30,334 bases of DNA from Chloroflexi bacterium RBG_16_57_11 (GCA_001795165.1 MGNS01000035.1:4026-34359); one strand, 5' to 3'. Numbered from the stretch's first letter, positions 1 through 8,234 are shown. Notes: generated by a model not told the origin, from the sequence alone. Program-made: numbers and translations.

Positions 1-2
1 TG

Positions 3-1772
3 AGCGCGGCTGCCACAATAAGTGCAGATCTGAATAACCCGTTGACCTTGCTCTGCGATCCGTCTACAGGATTAAGGCTCGCCGCTTATCTGGATACCGG
101 CGATCCGTTGCCAGAATGGGCGGATGCAGTGATCCCGATCGAAAACGTCGAGCCGATCGATGTCGATCAACAACCCTCGGCCAATCCTCGCCGCCCACAT
201 GCCATCCGGATCCGTTCGGCGGTTGTCCCCTGGAGTCATGTGCGCCCGATTGGCGAGGACATCGTCGCCACGCAGCTGGTCCTGCCAGCCGGGCATACCC
301 TGCGGCCGGTGGATTTGGGCGCCATTGCTGCCTGTGGTCACACCGGTGTGCGCCTCGCCAAACGGCCGCGCGTGGCGGTGCTCCCCACAGGCACCGAGCT
401 GGTTGAGATCGGCAAGCCGGTTCGAGCGGGTGATATTATCGAGTTCAATTCGCTGGTGTTAGCTGCACAGGTGGAGCAATGGGGCGGTGAGGCAACCCGC
501 TTTGCCATTATCCCCGACGACCTGGAGGCGATCCTTGAGCAGGTGAGCCAGGCTGCCGAGAGCCATGATCTGGTGTTGCTCAACGCCGGGTCATCCGCAG
601 GATCGGAAGATTATTCCGCTCGGGTGGTCGAGGAATTGGGTGAGCTGCTGGTGCACGGTGTTGCGGTGCGTCCCGGGCATCCCGTCATCCTGGGGATGAT
701 ACGCTCAGGCGATGGCAAAATACCCATCATTGGTGTGCCGGGATACCCGGTCTCGGCAGCATTAACCGGGGAAATCTTTGTCCAACCGCTGCTGGCGCGC
801 TGGCTTGGCAGGCAGCCGGACCAACCGGGGACCGTTAGCGCTATTCTAACTCGCAAAGTGACTTCCACACCCGGAGATGACGATTATTTACGCGTCGCCG
901 TTGGGCGGGTAGGCCAAAAATTTCTCGCTGCCCCGCTGGCGCGTGGCTCGGGAGTGATCACTTCCCTGGTGCGTGCAGATGGGATTGCCGTACTGCCGCG
1001 CGGCTCGCAGGGTCTCCCGGCCGGCGCCACGGTGGAGGTGCGCCTCTACCGCAATCCGGCAGAGCTGGAGCGCACCATCTTTGCCATTGGCTCGCACGAT
1101 ATGACCCTGGATTTGCTATCGCAGTTCCTGGCGAAGTGCGACCGTCGGCTGGCATCGGCGAACGTGGGTAGCCAGGGTGGCCTGGTGGCTTTGCGCCGCG
1201 GCGAGGCTCATCTGGCCGGCTCGCACCTGTTGGATCCAGAAACCGGTGAATATAACCTGACCTACATCCGTGAATATTTGCCCGGTGTCCCTGTGAAGGT
1301 TGTCGCCCTGGTGGATCGCGAGCAAGGGCTGATCGTGCCGAGCGGCAATCCAAAAATGCTTCAGTCACTGGCTGACCTGGCCCGGCCAGGGGTGAGTTTT
1401 GTCAACCGCCAGCGTGGCGCGGGGACGCGCGTCCTGCTCGACTACCAGCTTCGCTTGCTTGGGATTTCTCCCGAGTCGATCCAGGGCTATTCTCAGGAAG
1501 AATACACCCACCTGGCAGTTGCAGCTGCTGTTGCTTCCCGGCGGGCGGATTGTGGCCTGGGCATTGCGGCAGCGGCTCAGGCCCTGGACCTCGACTTTAT
1601 CCCCCTGTACCACGAGCGCTACGAGCTGGTCATACCGGACGTATATTTTCACAGCGACCTGCTTGCACCGCTTTTCCAGGTGCTGGCTGATCCTTCATTT
1701 CGTCAGGCGGTGGCAACCCTGCCTGGTTATGATGTGAGCCGCATGGGGAATTTGGTAGCTGAAGTACGATGA
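3..1772 (+). CDS. moeA: Molybdopterin molybdotransferase fused to periplasmic-binding-protein-like domain (5' partial)
   Basis: MoeA inserts molybdate into molybdopterin during molybdenum cofactor synthesis in the cytosol. The reading frame is open to the left edge, so the true start lies outside the window; MoeA homology is already under way at the first codons and roughly the first 50-60 residues are missing. Counting from the TTG at 42, residues 1 to about 335 are MoeA-like: PTGTEL, EFNSL, an AGSSAGSEDY segment where canonical MoeA has GGVSVGEYD, and GVPGYPVS. Residues about 345-576 form a substrate-binding-like domain (IGSHDMTLDLL, RGEAHLAGSHLLD, RQRGAGTR, ADCGLGIAAAA) of the PBP-like family found fused to MoeA, presumably binding molybdate or tungstate or a related ligand. 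It ends in TGA, and bcp follows 43 bp later. The family is clear; the ligand is not. Confidence 0.9.
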   Translation, partial: SAAATISADLNNPLTLLCDPSTGLRLAAYLDTGDPLPEWADAVIPIENVEPIDVDQQPSANPRRPHAIRIRSAVVPWSHVRPIGEDIVATQLVLPAGHTLRPVDLGAIAACGHTGVRLAKRPRVAVLPTGTELVEIGKPVRAGDIIEFNSLVLAAQVEQWGGEATRFAIIPDDLEAILEQVSQAAESHDLVLLNAGSSAGSEDYSARVVEELGELLVHGVAVRPGHPVILGMIRSGDGKIPIIGVPGYPVSAALTGEIFVQPLLARWLGRQPDQPGTVSAILTRKVTSTPGDDDYLRVAVGRVGQKFLAAPLARGSGVITSLVRADGIAVLPRGSQGLPAGATVEVRLYRNPAELERTIFAIGSHDMTLDLLSQFLAKCDRRLASANVGSQGGLVALRRGEAHLAGSHLLDPETGEYNLTYIREYLPGVPVKVVALVDREQGLIVPSGNPKMLQSLADLARPGVSFVNRQRGAGTRVLLDYQLRLLGISPESIQGYSQEEYTHLAVAAAVASRRADCGLGIAAAAQALDLDFIPLYHERYELVIPDVYFHSDLLAPLFQVLADPSFRQAVATLPGYDVSRMGNLVAEVR

Positions 1773-1815
1773 GGTAGGTAACTTAAGACCAATTTTTTTA
1801 ACAACGGAGAGAACG

Positions 1816-2277
1816 ATGCCCATTTCTGCAGGAATCCCGGCACCCGATTTCACGCTATCCGATGAAACCGGCGTGCAGCGTAAACTATCGGATTATCGTA
1901 GCAAGCCGGTGATTTTATATTTCTATCCCAAGGATGACACCCCTGGCTGCACCACTGAGGCGTGTAACTTCCGCAACGACTACAGCCAGTACCAACAGGC
2001 CGGAGTGGAGATTCTGGGTGTCAGCCCGGATTCACCCAAAAAGCATGCCAAGTTTAAAGCCAAGTATCACCTGCCCTTCACCCTCCTGGCGGACGAGGGG
2101 CACACGGTCTGTGAGCTGTACGGCGTATGGGGTCCGAAAAAATTGATGGGGCGTGAATATGATGGCGTCTACCGCACGACGTTTCTGATCGACGCCGCAG
2201 GCCAGATCCTCAAAGTTTTTGAGAAAGTCAAGCCGGAGGAGCACTCTGTCGAAGTCCTGGCAGCGCTGACCTCCTGA
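1816..2277 (+). CDS. bcp: Thiol peroxidase, Bcp/PrxQ-type peroxiredoxin
   Basis: Reduces hydrogen peroxide and organic hydroperoxides using thioredoxin-type electron donors in the cytosol. The 153-residue length is typical. The thioredoxin fold starts at APDFTLSDETG, and the active site DDTPGCTTEACNFRND carries peroxidatic Cys45 and, five residues on, Cys50, the usual resolving cysteine of the atypical two-cysteine Bcp class. A third cysteine lies in GHTVCELYG. The C-terminal TFLIDAAGQI strand matches the family. The ATG is preceded by GGAGAG at good spacing. The gene is probably transcribed with or just downstream of moeA and ends at a hairpin shared with the convergent dehydratase gene. Confidence 0.95.
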   Translation: MPISAGIPAPDFTLSDETGVQRKLSDYRSKPVILYFYPKDDTPGCTTEACNFRNDYSQYQQAGVEILGVSPDSPKKHAKFKAKYHLPFTLLADEGHTVCELYGVWGPKKLMGREYDGVYRTTFLIDAAGQILKVFEKVKPEEHSVEVLAALTS

Positions 2278-2288
2278 TCCGCCCAACC

Positions 2289-2340
2289 ATCCGGTGTGGA
2301 GCTGAGCGATCCTGGCATCCTGTTCAGCTCTGCGCCGGAT
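2289..2340. terminator. Hairpin terminator between convergent genes
   Basis: A 17-bp stem with three wobble pairs: arm 2289-2305 pairs with arm 2324-2340 around an 18-nt loop. The second arm abuts the stop codon of the minus-strand dehydratase. T-rich sequence (ttagtttt) follows on the plus side, so it best serves bcp. It may also act on the minus strand, but no U-tract follows there. Confidence 0.65.
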
Positions 2341-3309
2341 TTAGTTTTCCCCTGGCTGTAAAAAGATTGAGTGGTATTCCACCAGGTTTTCCAGTGAATT
2401 ATTGCCGCCGCACAGCAGCAATACCACCTGGTCATTAGGAGAAAATGTCCCCTGCACTTTCCTGGCGGCTGCCAGTGTGCAGGATGCAGCCAGCTCGGTA
2501 TTGATTTTGGCCCGTTCTAACAGGAACACTTCCTGATCGAAGGCTTCACGATCCGTCACCATTACGTATCTGTGTAAATGTTCCTGGGCTAGGCGCAGGG
2601 CGTCTTCCGCGACATAAGGCGCGCCCAAAGTCTTCGCCAGAGATTTGGGGGTGATGTGTACCACTTTACCGGCCTGTAGCGCCTGCCCCATCGTATCCGA
2701 TCCTTCAGTTTCAATACCACAAATCCGCACCGTTGGCTTAAGCGCTTTGATCGCCACGATAATCCCGCTGATCAATCCCCCTCCGCCGATGCTGATGAAC
2801 AAGTCGGTCATGCCGGGTAAGTCTTCGACCAGCTCCAGGCCGATCGTACCGCAACCAGCCATTTGATTTGGATTGTCGAACGGATGTAGGAAATGCCAAC
2901 CTTCTTGTTGGTATTGGTAAGCCTTGTCAAAGGTCTCCTGCATGGTCGGGTAGAGATTTACCAGTGCCCCATACGATTGAGTGGCCTGGATATAGTTGGC
3001 TGGTGTGTAGGCTGGCATGCAGATCAGCGCCTCAACCCCCAGCCTACGACTTGCGTACGCGACACCCTGGGCAAAATTACCGCCACTGACTGCGACGACT
3101 CGTGGGTTGGAGATTTGCTCCTTCAGCTTCAAGATTTGGTTGAATGCACCACGTGGCTTGAAGGAGCCGGTTTTCTGGAACAGCTCGAGCTTGAGGTAAA
3201 TCTGGGAGCCGAGCTGCTCGCTCAAGGTCGTATTGGGGACCAGCGGAGTGCGTGTGACGAATGGCGTGATTCTTTGCCTGGCCTCGTAGATATCGTCGAT
3301 TGTGATCAT
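2341..3309 (-). CDS. Threonine/serine ammonia-lyase, PLP-dependent, catabolic type
   Basis: A fold-type II PLP enzyme that deaminates threonine (to 2-oxobutanoate) and/or serine (to pyruvate). It has 322 residues, the length of TdcB/serine-racemase-like enzymes, and lacks the C-terminal ACT-type regulatory domain of biosynthetic IlvA. The PLP lysine is Lys51 in SFKPRGA. SGGNFAQGVAYA corresponds to the substrate loop, usually SxGNHxQG, here with Phe for His. SIGGGGLISG is the glycine-rich phosphate-binding loop, and LLCGGNNS lies near the C-terminus. The frame extends 30 codons upstream, but the ATG at 3309 (MITIDDIYEA) fits the family N-terminus, and a good promoter sits about 60 bp upstream. 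Substrate preference cannot be fixed from sequence; serine racemase or a hydroxy-amino-acid dehydratase are alternatives. Confidence 0.88.
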   Translation of the reverse strand: MITIDDIYEARQRITPFVTRTPLVPNTTLSEQLGSQIYLKLELFQKTGSFKPRGAFNQILKLKEQISNPRVVAVSGGNFAQGVAYASRRLGVEALICMPAYTPANYIQATQSYGALVNLYPTMQETFDKAYQYQQEGWHFLHPFDNPNQMAGCGTIGLELVEDLPGMTDLFISIGGGGLISGIIVAIKALKPTVRICGIETEGSDTMGQALQAGKVVHITPKSLAKTLGAPYVAEDALRLAQEHLHRYVMVTDREAFDQEVFLLERAKINTELAASCTLAAARKVQGTFSPNDQVVLLLCGGNNSLENLVEYHSIFLQPGEN

Positions 3310-3370
3310 GGTTCCAGTCGGGATTGCGCACTTAGCGGGATGATGAATCTGGAGACGTAGTTTCAAGGAT

Positions 3371-3399
3371 AATATATACCCTAATTGAAATCTTTGCAA
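3371..3399 (-). promoter_or_regulatory. Promoter of the dehydratase gene
   Basis: On the minus strand TTGCAA (3394-3399) and TATATT (3371-3376) are separated by 17 bp. The predicted transcript start is about 55 nt upstream of the ATG at 3309, which supports that internal start. Confidence 0.6.
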
Positions 3400-3438
3400 G
3401 GTGTGGATAGTCTGTGAAAGAGGTCACAAAGGAGCGGG

Positions 3439-3444
3439 TATAAT
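3439..3444 (+). promoter_or_regulatory. Possible -10 box of the cytochrome c gene
   Basis: A perfect TATAAT 40 bp before the cytochrome start codon. No convincing -35 hexamer stands at the expected distance, so this is a -10-only call. Confidence 0.4.
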
Positions 3445-3483
3445 ATTGGGGACATCAAAACATGCGAATCAACCGGAGTATCA

Positions 3484-3936
3484 ATGAAACAATGGATACG
3501 GAAATCGAGCTTCGTAGCGCTATCAGCGACGCTGGTATTCATCCTCGTCGCAGCTGCCTGCGGCGGGTCGGCCAGTGACTCGAACACGTTGGATATCGAA
3601 CGCCCTGCTCCGCCTGCGGAGTATGCTGGAAAAACCAGCCCATTGGTTGATGCTGGCGCGGCGGTCGGAGCAGGGAAACAGCTTTACACTGCGAATTGTG
3701 TCTCCTGCCACGGCGAACAAGCCATGGGTGATGGTCCGGCTTCCAATTCGTTAAACCCCAAGCCTAAGCCATTGGCATTTGAAATGAAGTCATTGAAAGA
3801 CGATTATCTATTCTGGCGCATCTCCGAGGGCGGCGCCTTCTCTCCCTTCGCCTCAGCCATGCCTGCCTGGAAAGGCATCCTTTCACAGGATGAGATCTGG
3901 CAGGTGATTGCCTTCTTGCGCACGCTGGATAAATAG
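3484..3936 (+). CDS. Monohaem cytochrome c, predicted lipoprotein
   Basis: A small electron carrier on the outer face of the cytoplasmic membrane. The signal peptide ends in a lipobox-like AAAC with the lipidated cysteine at Cys26, followed by a low-complexity linker. One haem-binding motif, CVSCH (residues 72-76), and a likely axial methionine, Met126 in SAMPAWKG, define a class I cytochrome c. The C-terminal helix DEIWQVIAFLRTL is typical. The start is supported by an upstream CGGAG. No oxidase or reductase gene is adjacent, so its partner complex cannot be named. It may have been called a c-type subunit of a respiratory complex elsewhere; nothing here shows that. Confidence 0.9.
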   Translation: MKQWIRKSSFVALSATLVFILVAAACGGSASDSNTLDIERPAPPAEYAGKTSPLVDAGAAVGAGKQLYTANCVSCHGEQAMGDGPASNSLNPKPKPLAFEMKSLKDDYLFWRISEGGAFSPFASAMPAWKGILSQDEIWQVIAFLRTLDK

Positions 3937-4000
3937 GCCTGGATCAGGATCAAAAATCCTCGCTCCAGAGTAAAGTTCGCTCGAAGACAGCCACATCTGA

Positions 4001-4564
4001 CTATCTCGGTGTAGTAATCACCTCTTCAAACCGATAGGCTCCTCGGAAGTATTCCACTGCCTGTCTGCGCTTGGCGCTCCATCCAACGATTTCGATACAG
4101 TAGACTGCCACACCTTCCAAATCTGCACCGCTCAACGGCCGATAATCTCCCCCTGGTTTCAGGTGAGGGGCGTATTTTTCCATTATTTTACCCAGACCGT
4201 AAAGCATCTCCTCTGGCTCATTGACCAGGCGCGCAGCCCCAAATACGACTACGCTGCTGTATTCCACACTGAAGCCACGTGCGTGTGGATGTGGCAACAA
4301 ACGACCCATCTCGGCGACCGTGAAGCATATCTTTGGATTCAAGCGCACATTCGCAATCGTCCGGCCTTCGGTAGCGCTGTGCATGAAGATGACCCGGCGC
4401 TGTGGGTCGTAGGTGAACAAAATGCCATGCACGTAAGGCTGATCGCGTTGCGCGGTTGCCAGCACGCCGAACGGGGCACGCTGTAAAAATGCTTCAATCC
4501 AGGCTTCGTCCGCTACAGCCCGGTCTTTGCGGCGGATGTGAGTGAAGTCAGGGTCGAATTCCAT
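4001..4564 (-). CDS. Pyridoxamine 5'-phosphate oxidase-like FMN split-barrel protein
   Basis: A 187-residue member of the flavin/nucleotide-binding split-barrel group (the nitroimidazole-resistance or COG3467-like branch rather than true PdxH). Visible features are the first strands FGVLATAQRDQPYVHGILF, the RVIFMHSATEGRTIANV segment that usually contacts the flavin phosphate, ICFTVAEMGRLLPHP, and a C-terminal CIEIVGWSAKRR strand. The ATG is preceded by a strong GGAGG six bases away. It stands alone, transcribed from a roughly 130-bp spacer shared with a terminator. The physiological substrate is unknown; binding of FMN, F420 or haem are the family options. Confidence 0.85.
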   Translation of the reverse strand: MEFDPDFTHIRRKDRAVADEAWIEAFLQRAPFGVLATAQRDQPYVHGILFTYDPQRRVIFMHSATEGRTIANVRLNPKICFTVAEMGRLLPHPHARGFSVEYSSVVVFGAARLVNEPEEMLYGLGKIMEKYAPHLKPGGDYRPLSGADLEGVAVYCIEIVGWSAKRRQAVEYFRGAYRFEEVITTPR

Positions 4565-4639
4565 CTTGCCTCCTAATTCAAATGATGCGAATATTAAACA
4601 GTTTACCAGAATACGGATGCCAGGGTTAGGGGAACAGCG

Positions 4640-4669
4640 AAAAAAGCCGGGCGGTGAAATCCGCCCGGC
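4640..4669 (-). terminator. Rho-independent terminator of the propeller gene
   Basis: A perfect 9-bp GC stem (4646-4654 with 4661-4669), a six-base loop, and six U residues on the minus-strand transcript (4640-4645). It lies about 26 bp beyond the stop of the SMP-30-like gene. Confidence 0.92.
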
Positions 4670-4695
4670 CGGTCGACCAATTGGGTCGTGATCCT

Positions 4696-5646
4696 CTATG
4701 GCACGAGCGGGAAGCCTACCGCCGTGTAAGTTGTGGTTGGGGTAGGGGACGTCGTGAAGCGGGCGTTGACCGCGTATAGCCTCGAGCCAAATGCTGCCAG
4801 TGTGGTTGGTACGTCAAAACCTGGGTTGGTGATACTGCGAATGACTTCGCCGTGGGTCAGATCGGGCGATAGCCGGACCTCCTCAACCAGGTTTAGCTGG
4901 TTGCGTACCACATACAGCATCTCCCCGGCGAATCGCAACCCATCGCCGTTGGTCAGGCTGCTGCCACCCAGGTCCACCAATGTAGCCACGCCTGTCTCCT
5001 TGTTTACCAGGTACAGCTCGCCGCGTGCTGAATGAACGATCAGCAGGGATTTGCCGTCTGGCGTGGCTTCGATGCCGTTGGTGTTGAAAGCTCCGGGGAC
5101 GAAAACAAAATCGCCACTCAGAGGGATTTGTTCAATCGCGGCAGGAGCGGGCAGCGCGCCACCTGGCCCCAGAGGCAGGCGGTAAAGCACAGCCTGGTTC
5201 GAGTCAGTAAAGAAGGCTGCATCTCGTGTGACGACCACATCGTTGACAAAGGTAGGGCTGCTCGTCGCGAGCTGGTAGCTGGCCAGCTCTGCGCCGGTCT
5301 CGGCGTCGAAGACAAAGGCCATTCCGGTGAAGGCGCCGGCGGCGAACAGGTAGTTACTGCGTTGGTCAACATACAGGCCGGTTACCGCGCGTCCCGAAAC
5401 ACCAGGGAAGAGCACTTCGCCATCACCGGTGCGTAAGTCGCCCCGGTAGATGGCTCCGTTTGCCAGGGAACCCACGTAGAAGCTGGTGCCGCTACCATTG
5501 GTGATGCCTTCAGGCCTCCAGCCATCGGGCAGGTTAATCGTGCTTGGGAAAACATTCGCCGCTTGGGCCGCTGGTACGAATGCCAGCAGCAAGGCGGCTG
5601 CCAAAAGGGTGTGAACAAAAGTCCAGGTGAATCGTTTCATACTCAT
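4696..5646 (-). CDS. Exported SMP-30/gluconolactonase-like beta-propeller protein
   Basis: A 316-residue secreted protein. A signal peptide (LLAAALLLAFVPAAQAAN, cleavage near AQA-AN) precedes repeated propeller-like blades: PDGWRPEGITNGSGTSFYVG, VTGLYVDQRSNYLFAAG, FVNDVVVTRDAAFFTDSN, NTNGIEATPDGKSLLIVHS and GDGLRFAGEMLYVVRNQ. These match the SGL/SMP-30 superfamily, some of whose members hydrolyse lactones using an Asp/Glu/Asn-bound metal ion. Proteins of this type are often mislabelled as superoxide dismutase. Two starts are possible, at 5646 and 5640; AGGAG is closer to optimal for 5640. A terminator follows directly. Enzyme activity is not provable here. Confidence 0.8.
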   Translation of the reverse strand: MSMKRFTWTFVHTLLAAALLLAFVPAAQAANVFPSTINLPDGWRPEGITNGSGTSFYVGSLANGAIYRGDLRTGDGEVLFPGVSGRAVTGLYVDQRSNYLFAAGAFTGMAFVFDAETGAELASYQLATSSPTFVNDVVVTRDAAFFTDSNQAVLYRLPLGPGGALPAPAAIEQIPLSGDFVFVPGAFNTNGIEATPDGKSLLIVHSARGELYLVNKETGVATLVDLGGSSLTNGDGLRFAGEMLYVVRNQLNLVEEVRLSPDLTHGEVIRSITNPGFDVPTTLAAFGSRLYAVNARFTTSPTPTTTYTAVGFPLVP

Positions 5647-5828
5647 ATTCTCCTTTCTTTACCAGTAATGTCAATTTTGGTCTTTCAATATTACATAATT
5701 CGACCATGGATTGGGTTAAGTAACCGATAAGAGTAGGTTGGAAATTGGTTAGGTTGTCCTTTTAATCTATTAATATGACAGTTCTGGGGCAAAAGCAGTT
5801 GAAACTGCCCCAACTCCAGCGATCCTGC

Positions 5829-5857
5829 TTGCCTTTTTCGGATAAATTCTGTATAAT
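5829..5857 (+). promoter_or_regulatory. Promoter of the propeptide-subtilase-ATP-grasp operon
   Basis: TTGCCT (5829-5834) and TATAAT (5852-5857) with a 17-bp spacer. The predicted transcript begins about 50 nt before the ATG at 5914, which has a strong GGGAGGTG ribosome-binding site. No other good promoter was seen before 9895, suggesting one transcript for four genes. Confidence 0.65.
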
Positions 5858-5913
5858 TTGGACACAGCACCTTTTCTTTTTTCGCCAGACCGCACGGACT
5901 GGGGAGGTGTAAC

Positions 5914-6213
5914 ATGCGAATCGTCGTCGTTTTGCAAGAGCAGATAGCTCAGGAGATGCGGGCGCCGTCGCGTGGTCGCGACTTAGAATCAACCAGCGTC
6001 GATGCACAGGAATTACAGGTTGCAGCCAGTGAGTTGGGGATCAGCCTGTCGCCGATGTATCCAGAGGTGAGCCATCCGACGCTCCAGCCTTTCTTTATCA
6101 TCGAAGTGCCCGATCAGGCGATTGCACAGAAAGTCATTACACGTTTGAGCAAATCTGCTGCGGTAGAGGCAGCCTACCTGCAGCCTGATGCTGAGCCGCC
6201 TGGGCTGCCTTGA
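5914..6213 (+). CDS. Small free-standing propeptide-like protein (99 aa)
   Basis: I do not recognise a named family. The 99-residue protein has no signal peptide or membrane segment. Its C-terminus (SAAVEAAYLQPDAEPP) closely resembles the prodomain region of the next gene product (QSLVEAAYVKPPAYPP, residues 117-132), and a FFIIEVPDQAIAQKVITRLSK strand-helix parallels YYFVEAADDKLDKLAEDMMN there. It therefore looks like a separate copy of the subtilase N-terminal prodomain, the kind of fold (I9-like) that acts as intramolecular chaperone and inhibitor. The start is fixed by GGGAGGTG seven bases upstream. It leads the operon, 48 bp before the subtilase. An inhibitor or folding helper is my inference; a peptide substrate of the downstream ATP-grasp enzyme is an alternative. 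Confidence 0.75.
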   Translation: MRIVVVLQEQIAQEMRAPSRGRDLESTSVDAQELQVAASELGISLSPMYPEVSHPTLQPFFIIEVPDQAIAQKVITRLSKSAAVEAAYLQPDAEPPGLP

Positions 6214-6261
6214 TCTATCGTTAATTCCGGATCCGAATGACCCAGCCAGAGGAGGTTTGAT

Positions 6262-8229
6262 ATGCCTAGTCGCAAGAAACCCGGTTCAGCTTCCGGGAAT
6301 AAGGCGCGCCTGGTCACCCTGCCGGGTGCGCCGCGTGAATTGATCGTTGTGACCCAATCCGATGCGGGCCTGCGCGTTCGGGGCCCAGCCATGGAATCGG
6401 TGAGTGGAAAGAGCGTAACCTCTCTAAGCAAGCTTCTGGAAGCAAACGGCGCGACGATGACACCCTGCTTTGGCGTCGAGGAGCGCGTGCAACGTGCTTT
6501 GATGACCGCCGCGCCCGAAGTGGCGGAGACGATGCCGGCGCTGGTAAATTATTACTTCGTAGAAGCGGCTGATGATAAGCTGGACAAGCTGGCGGAAGAT
6601 ATGATGAACCAGAGCCTGGTGGAGGCAGCTTATGTCAAACCGCCCGCCTACCCACCGGTTTATATGGAATTGGAGGAGGCAGCACCACGTGCTTTAGAAG
6701 TCGCTCCTCCGGTCACGAATGCTTTTATGGCTAACCAGCTTTACCTGGAAGCAGCGCCGGGCGGCATCGATGCCCGTTATGCCTGGCTTTGTGCGGGTGG
6801 TCGTGGTCGAAATGTACGGATCGTCGATATCGAGGGCGCATGGCGTTTCACGCACGAGGATCTGTTGCAAAATCAGGGTGGGGTGATCGGTGGGGTGCAA
6901 TCCTCGGACCTGGGCTGGCGCAATCATGGCACGGCAGTAGTGGGAGAATTTGGCGGTGACCAGAATAATTTTGGCGTCACTGGCATCAGCCCGCTTGCCA
7001 ATGTGCGGGCGATCTCTATCTTTGGCGGCGGGCAATCTTGGGGTAAGGCGATCACTGATGCCGCCAATGCGTTGAGGGGAGGAGATATTATCCTGATCGA
7101 GCTCCACGCTGCCGGACCGCGCTTCAATTTCCAGGGCCGCGATGACCAGCGCGGTTACATCGCAGTGGAATTTTGGCCGGATGCTTTTGCTGCAATTGTG
7201 TACGCCACCCAGGTGCGCGGCGTGATTGTAATCGAGGCGGCCGGAAATGGCGCCGAAAACCTGGATGACCCGATTTACTCGAACCGCCCGGTGACATTCC
7301 CGCTCTCCTGGCGCAATCCTTTTAACCTGGCAAACCCACAATCTGGGGCGATCCTGGTCGGCGCTGGCGCGCCGCCTCCGGGAACGCATGGAGCAAACCA
7401 TGGTCCTGATCGCTCGAGGCTGGACTTCTCCAATTTTGGAGCCCGCCTCGATGTCCAGGGCTGGGGGCGTGAGGTGTCCACGACGGGTTATGGCGACCTG
7501 CAAGGCGGCTCGGATGAAAACTTGTGGTATACCAACCGCTTCAGTGGGACTTCTTCCGCCTCTCCAATTATTGTAGGAGCGGTTGCCTCTTTGCAGGGTG
7601 CGCTGCGTGCGGCCAACAAACCACTGCTCACCCCGACAATCACCCACGACCTGCTACGCAATACCGGCTCACCACAGCAAGATGCCCCTGGGAGACCGGC
7701 GACTCAGCGCATAGGTAATCGACCTGACCTCAAATCAGCGCTTAACAGCCTGGGAATTCAACCGATCGTCAAGCTGAAAGAGGCAAAAGATGTCAAAGAG
7801 AAGGATGTAAAGGACATCAAAGATACCAAGGAGAAGGAGAAAGAGAAGGAGACGGTCAAGGATTTCAAGGATTCGAAGGACAGCTCGAAGGAGGGCAAAG
7901 AGGTTAAGGAGGCCAAGGAAAAAGATTTCAAGGATATTAAGGACAGTGCTGAAAAGGTGCTGGATAAAGTTCAGGACAAGATCAAGGAAGTCTTCGACCG
8001 CCCGGAGACCGCTGCCCCGACCAGCCTGGAAGAACGGCTGGCGCGCCTGGAGCAAACCGTCAGCCAGTTGGCGCACTTCATTAGCGGCGAGGAACGTCCC
8101 GATCTGCAGGCCTCGACCCTTGGAGAGGAGGAAGATCTGAAAGCATTGAGCCACGAGCTGGAGAAGCAGGCGGTGGACGCTAAAGCCGCCAAGGATCACA
8201 AGGATATAGAAAAATTGCGCGAGGGCTAG
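6262..8229 (+). CDS. Subtilisin-family (S8) serine peptidase with charged C-terminal tail
   Basis: A 655-residue S8 peptidase. Residues 1-20 are basic and there is no signal peptide, so it appears cytosolic. A prodomain-like region (about 50-135) precedes the catalytic domain (about 165-500). Triad candidates are Asp189 in RIVDIEGAW, His222 in NHGTAVVGEFGG and Ser431 in FSGTSSASP, with oxyanion Asn329 in EAAGNG. The His motif NHGTAV differs from the textbook HGTHVAG. Residues 504-565 are almost entirely Lys, Asp and Glu, with KDxKDxKD units, and are followed by a probable coiled coil (LEERLARLEQTVSQLAHFI). GAGGAGG precedes the ATG. The stop is five bases from the next start, so translation is probably coupled with the ATP-grasp-like genes. 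The tail is unlike ordinary S8 C-terminal domains. Confidence 0.9.
   Translation: MPSRKKPGSASGNKARLVTLPGAPRELIVVTQSDAGLRVRGPAMESVSGKSVTSLSKLLEANGATMTPCFGVEERVQRALMTAAPEVAETMPALVNYYFVEAADDKLDKLAEDMMNQSLVEAAYVKPPAYPPVYMELEEAAPRALEVAPPVTNAFMANQLYLEAAPGGIDARYAWLCAGGRGRNVRIVDIEGAWRFTHEDLLQNQGGVIGGVQSSDLGWRNHGTAVVGEFGGDQNNFGVTGISPLANVRAISIFGGGQSWGKAITDAANALRGGDIILIELHAAGPRFNFQGRDDQRGYIAVEFWPDAFAAIVYATQVRGVIVIEAAGNGAENLDDPIYSNRPVTFPLSWRNPFNLANPQSGAILVGAGAPPPGTHGANHGPDRSRLDFSNFGARLDVQGWGREVSTTGYGDLQGGSDENLWYTNRFSGTSSASPIIVGAVASLQGALRAANKPLLTPTITHDLLRNTGSPQQDAPGRPATQRIGNRPDLKSALNSLGIQPIVKLKEAKDVKEKDVKDIKDTKEKEKEKETVKDFKDSKDSSKEGKEVKEAKEKDFKDIKDSAEKVLDKVQDKIKEVFDRPETAAPTSLEERLARLEQTVSQLAHFISGEERPDLQASTLGEEEDLKALSHELEKQAVDAKAAKDHKDIEKLREG
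7771..7956 (+). repeat. Lys/Asp/Glu low-complexity repeat inside the subtilase
   Basis: The sequence is built from aag, gat, gac and gag codons encoding repeated KDxKDxKD and KEKEKE units (residues 504-565). Three similar blocks stand out: KEKDVKDIKD, VKDFKDSKD and KEKDFKDIKD. Synonymous codons vary between units, so it is not a recent tandem DNA duplication. Confidence 0.8.
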
Positions 8230-8234
8230 ACCCG

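Noticed and set aside
3946..3990. Short AGGAT/ATCCT hairpin after the cytochrome c gene as terminator
   Set aside because: Only five base pairs and no T-run follow, so it does not meet the standard used for the other terminators.
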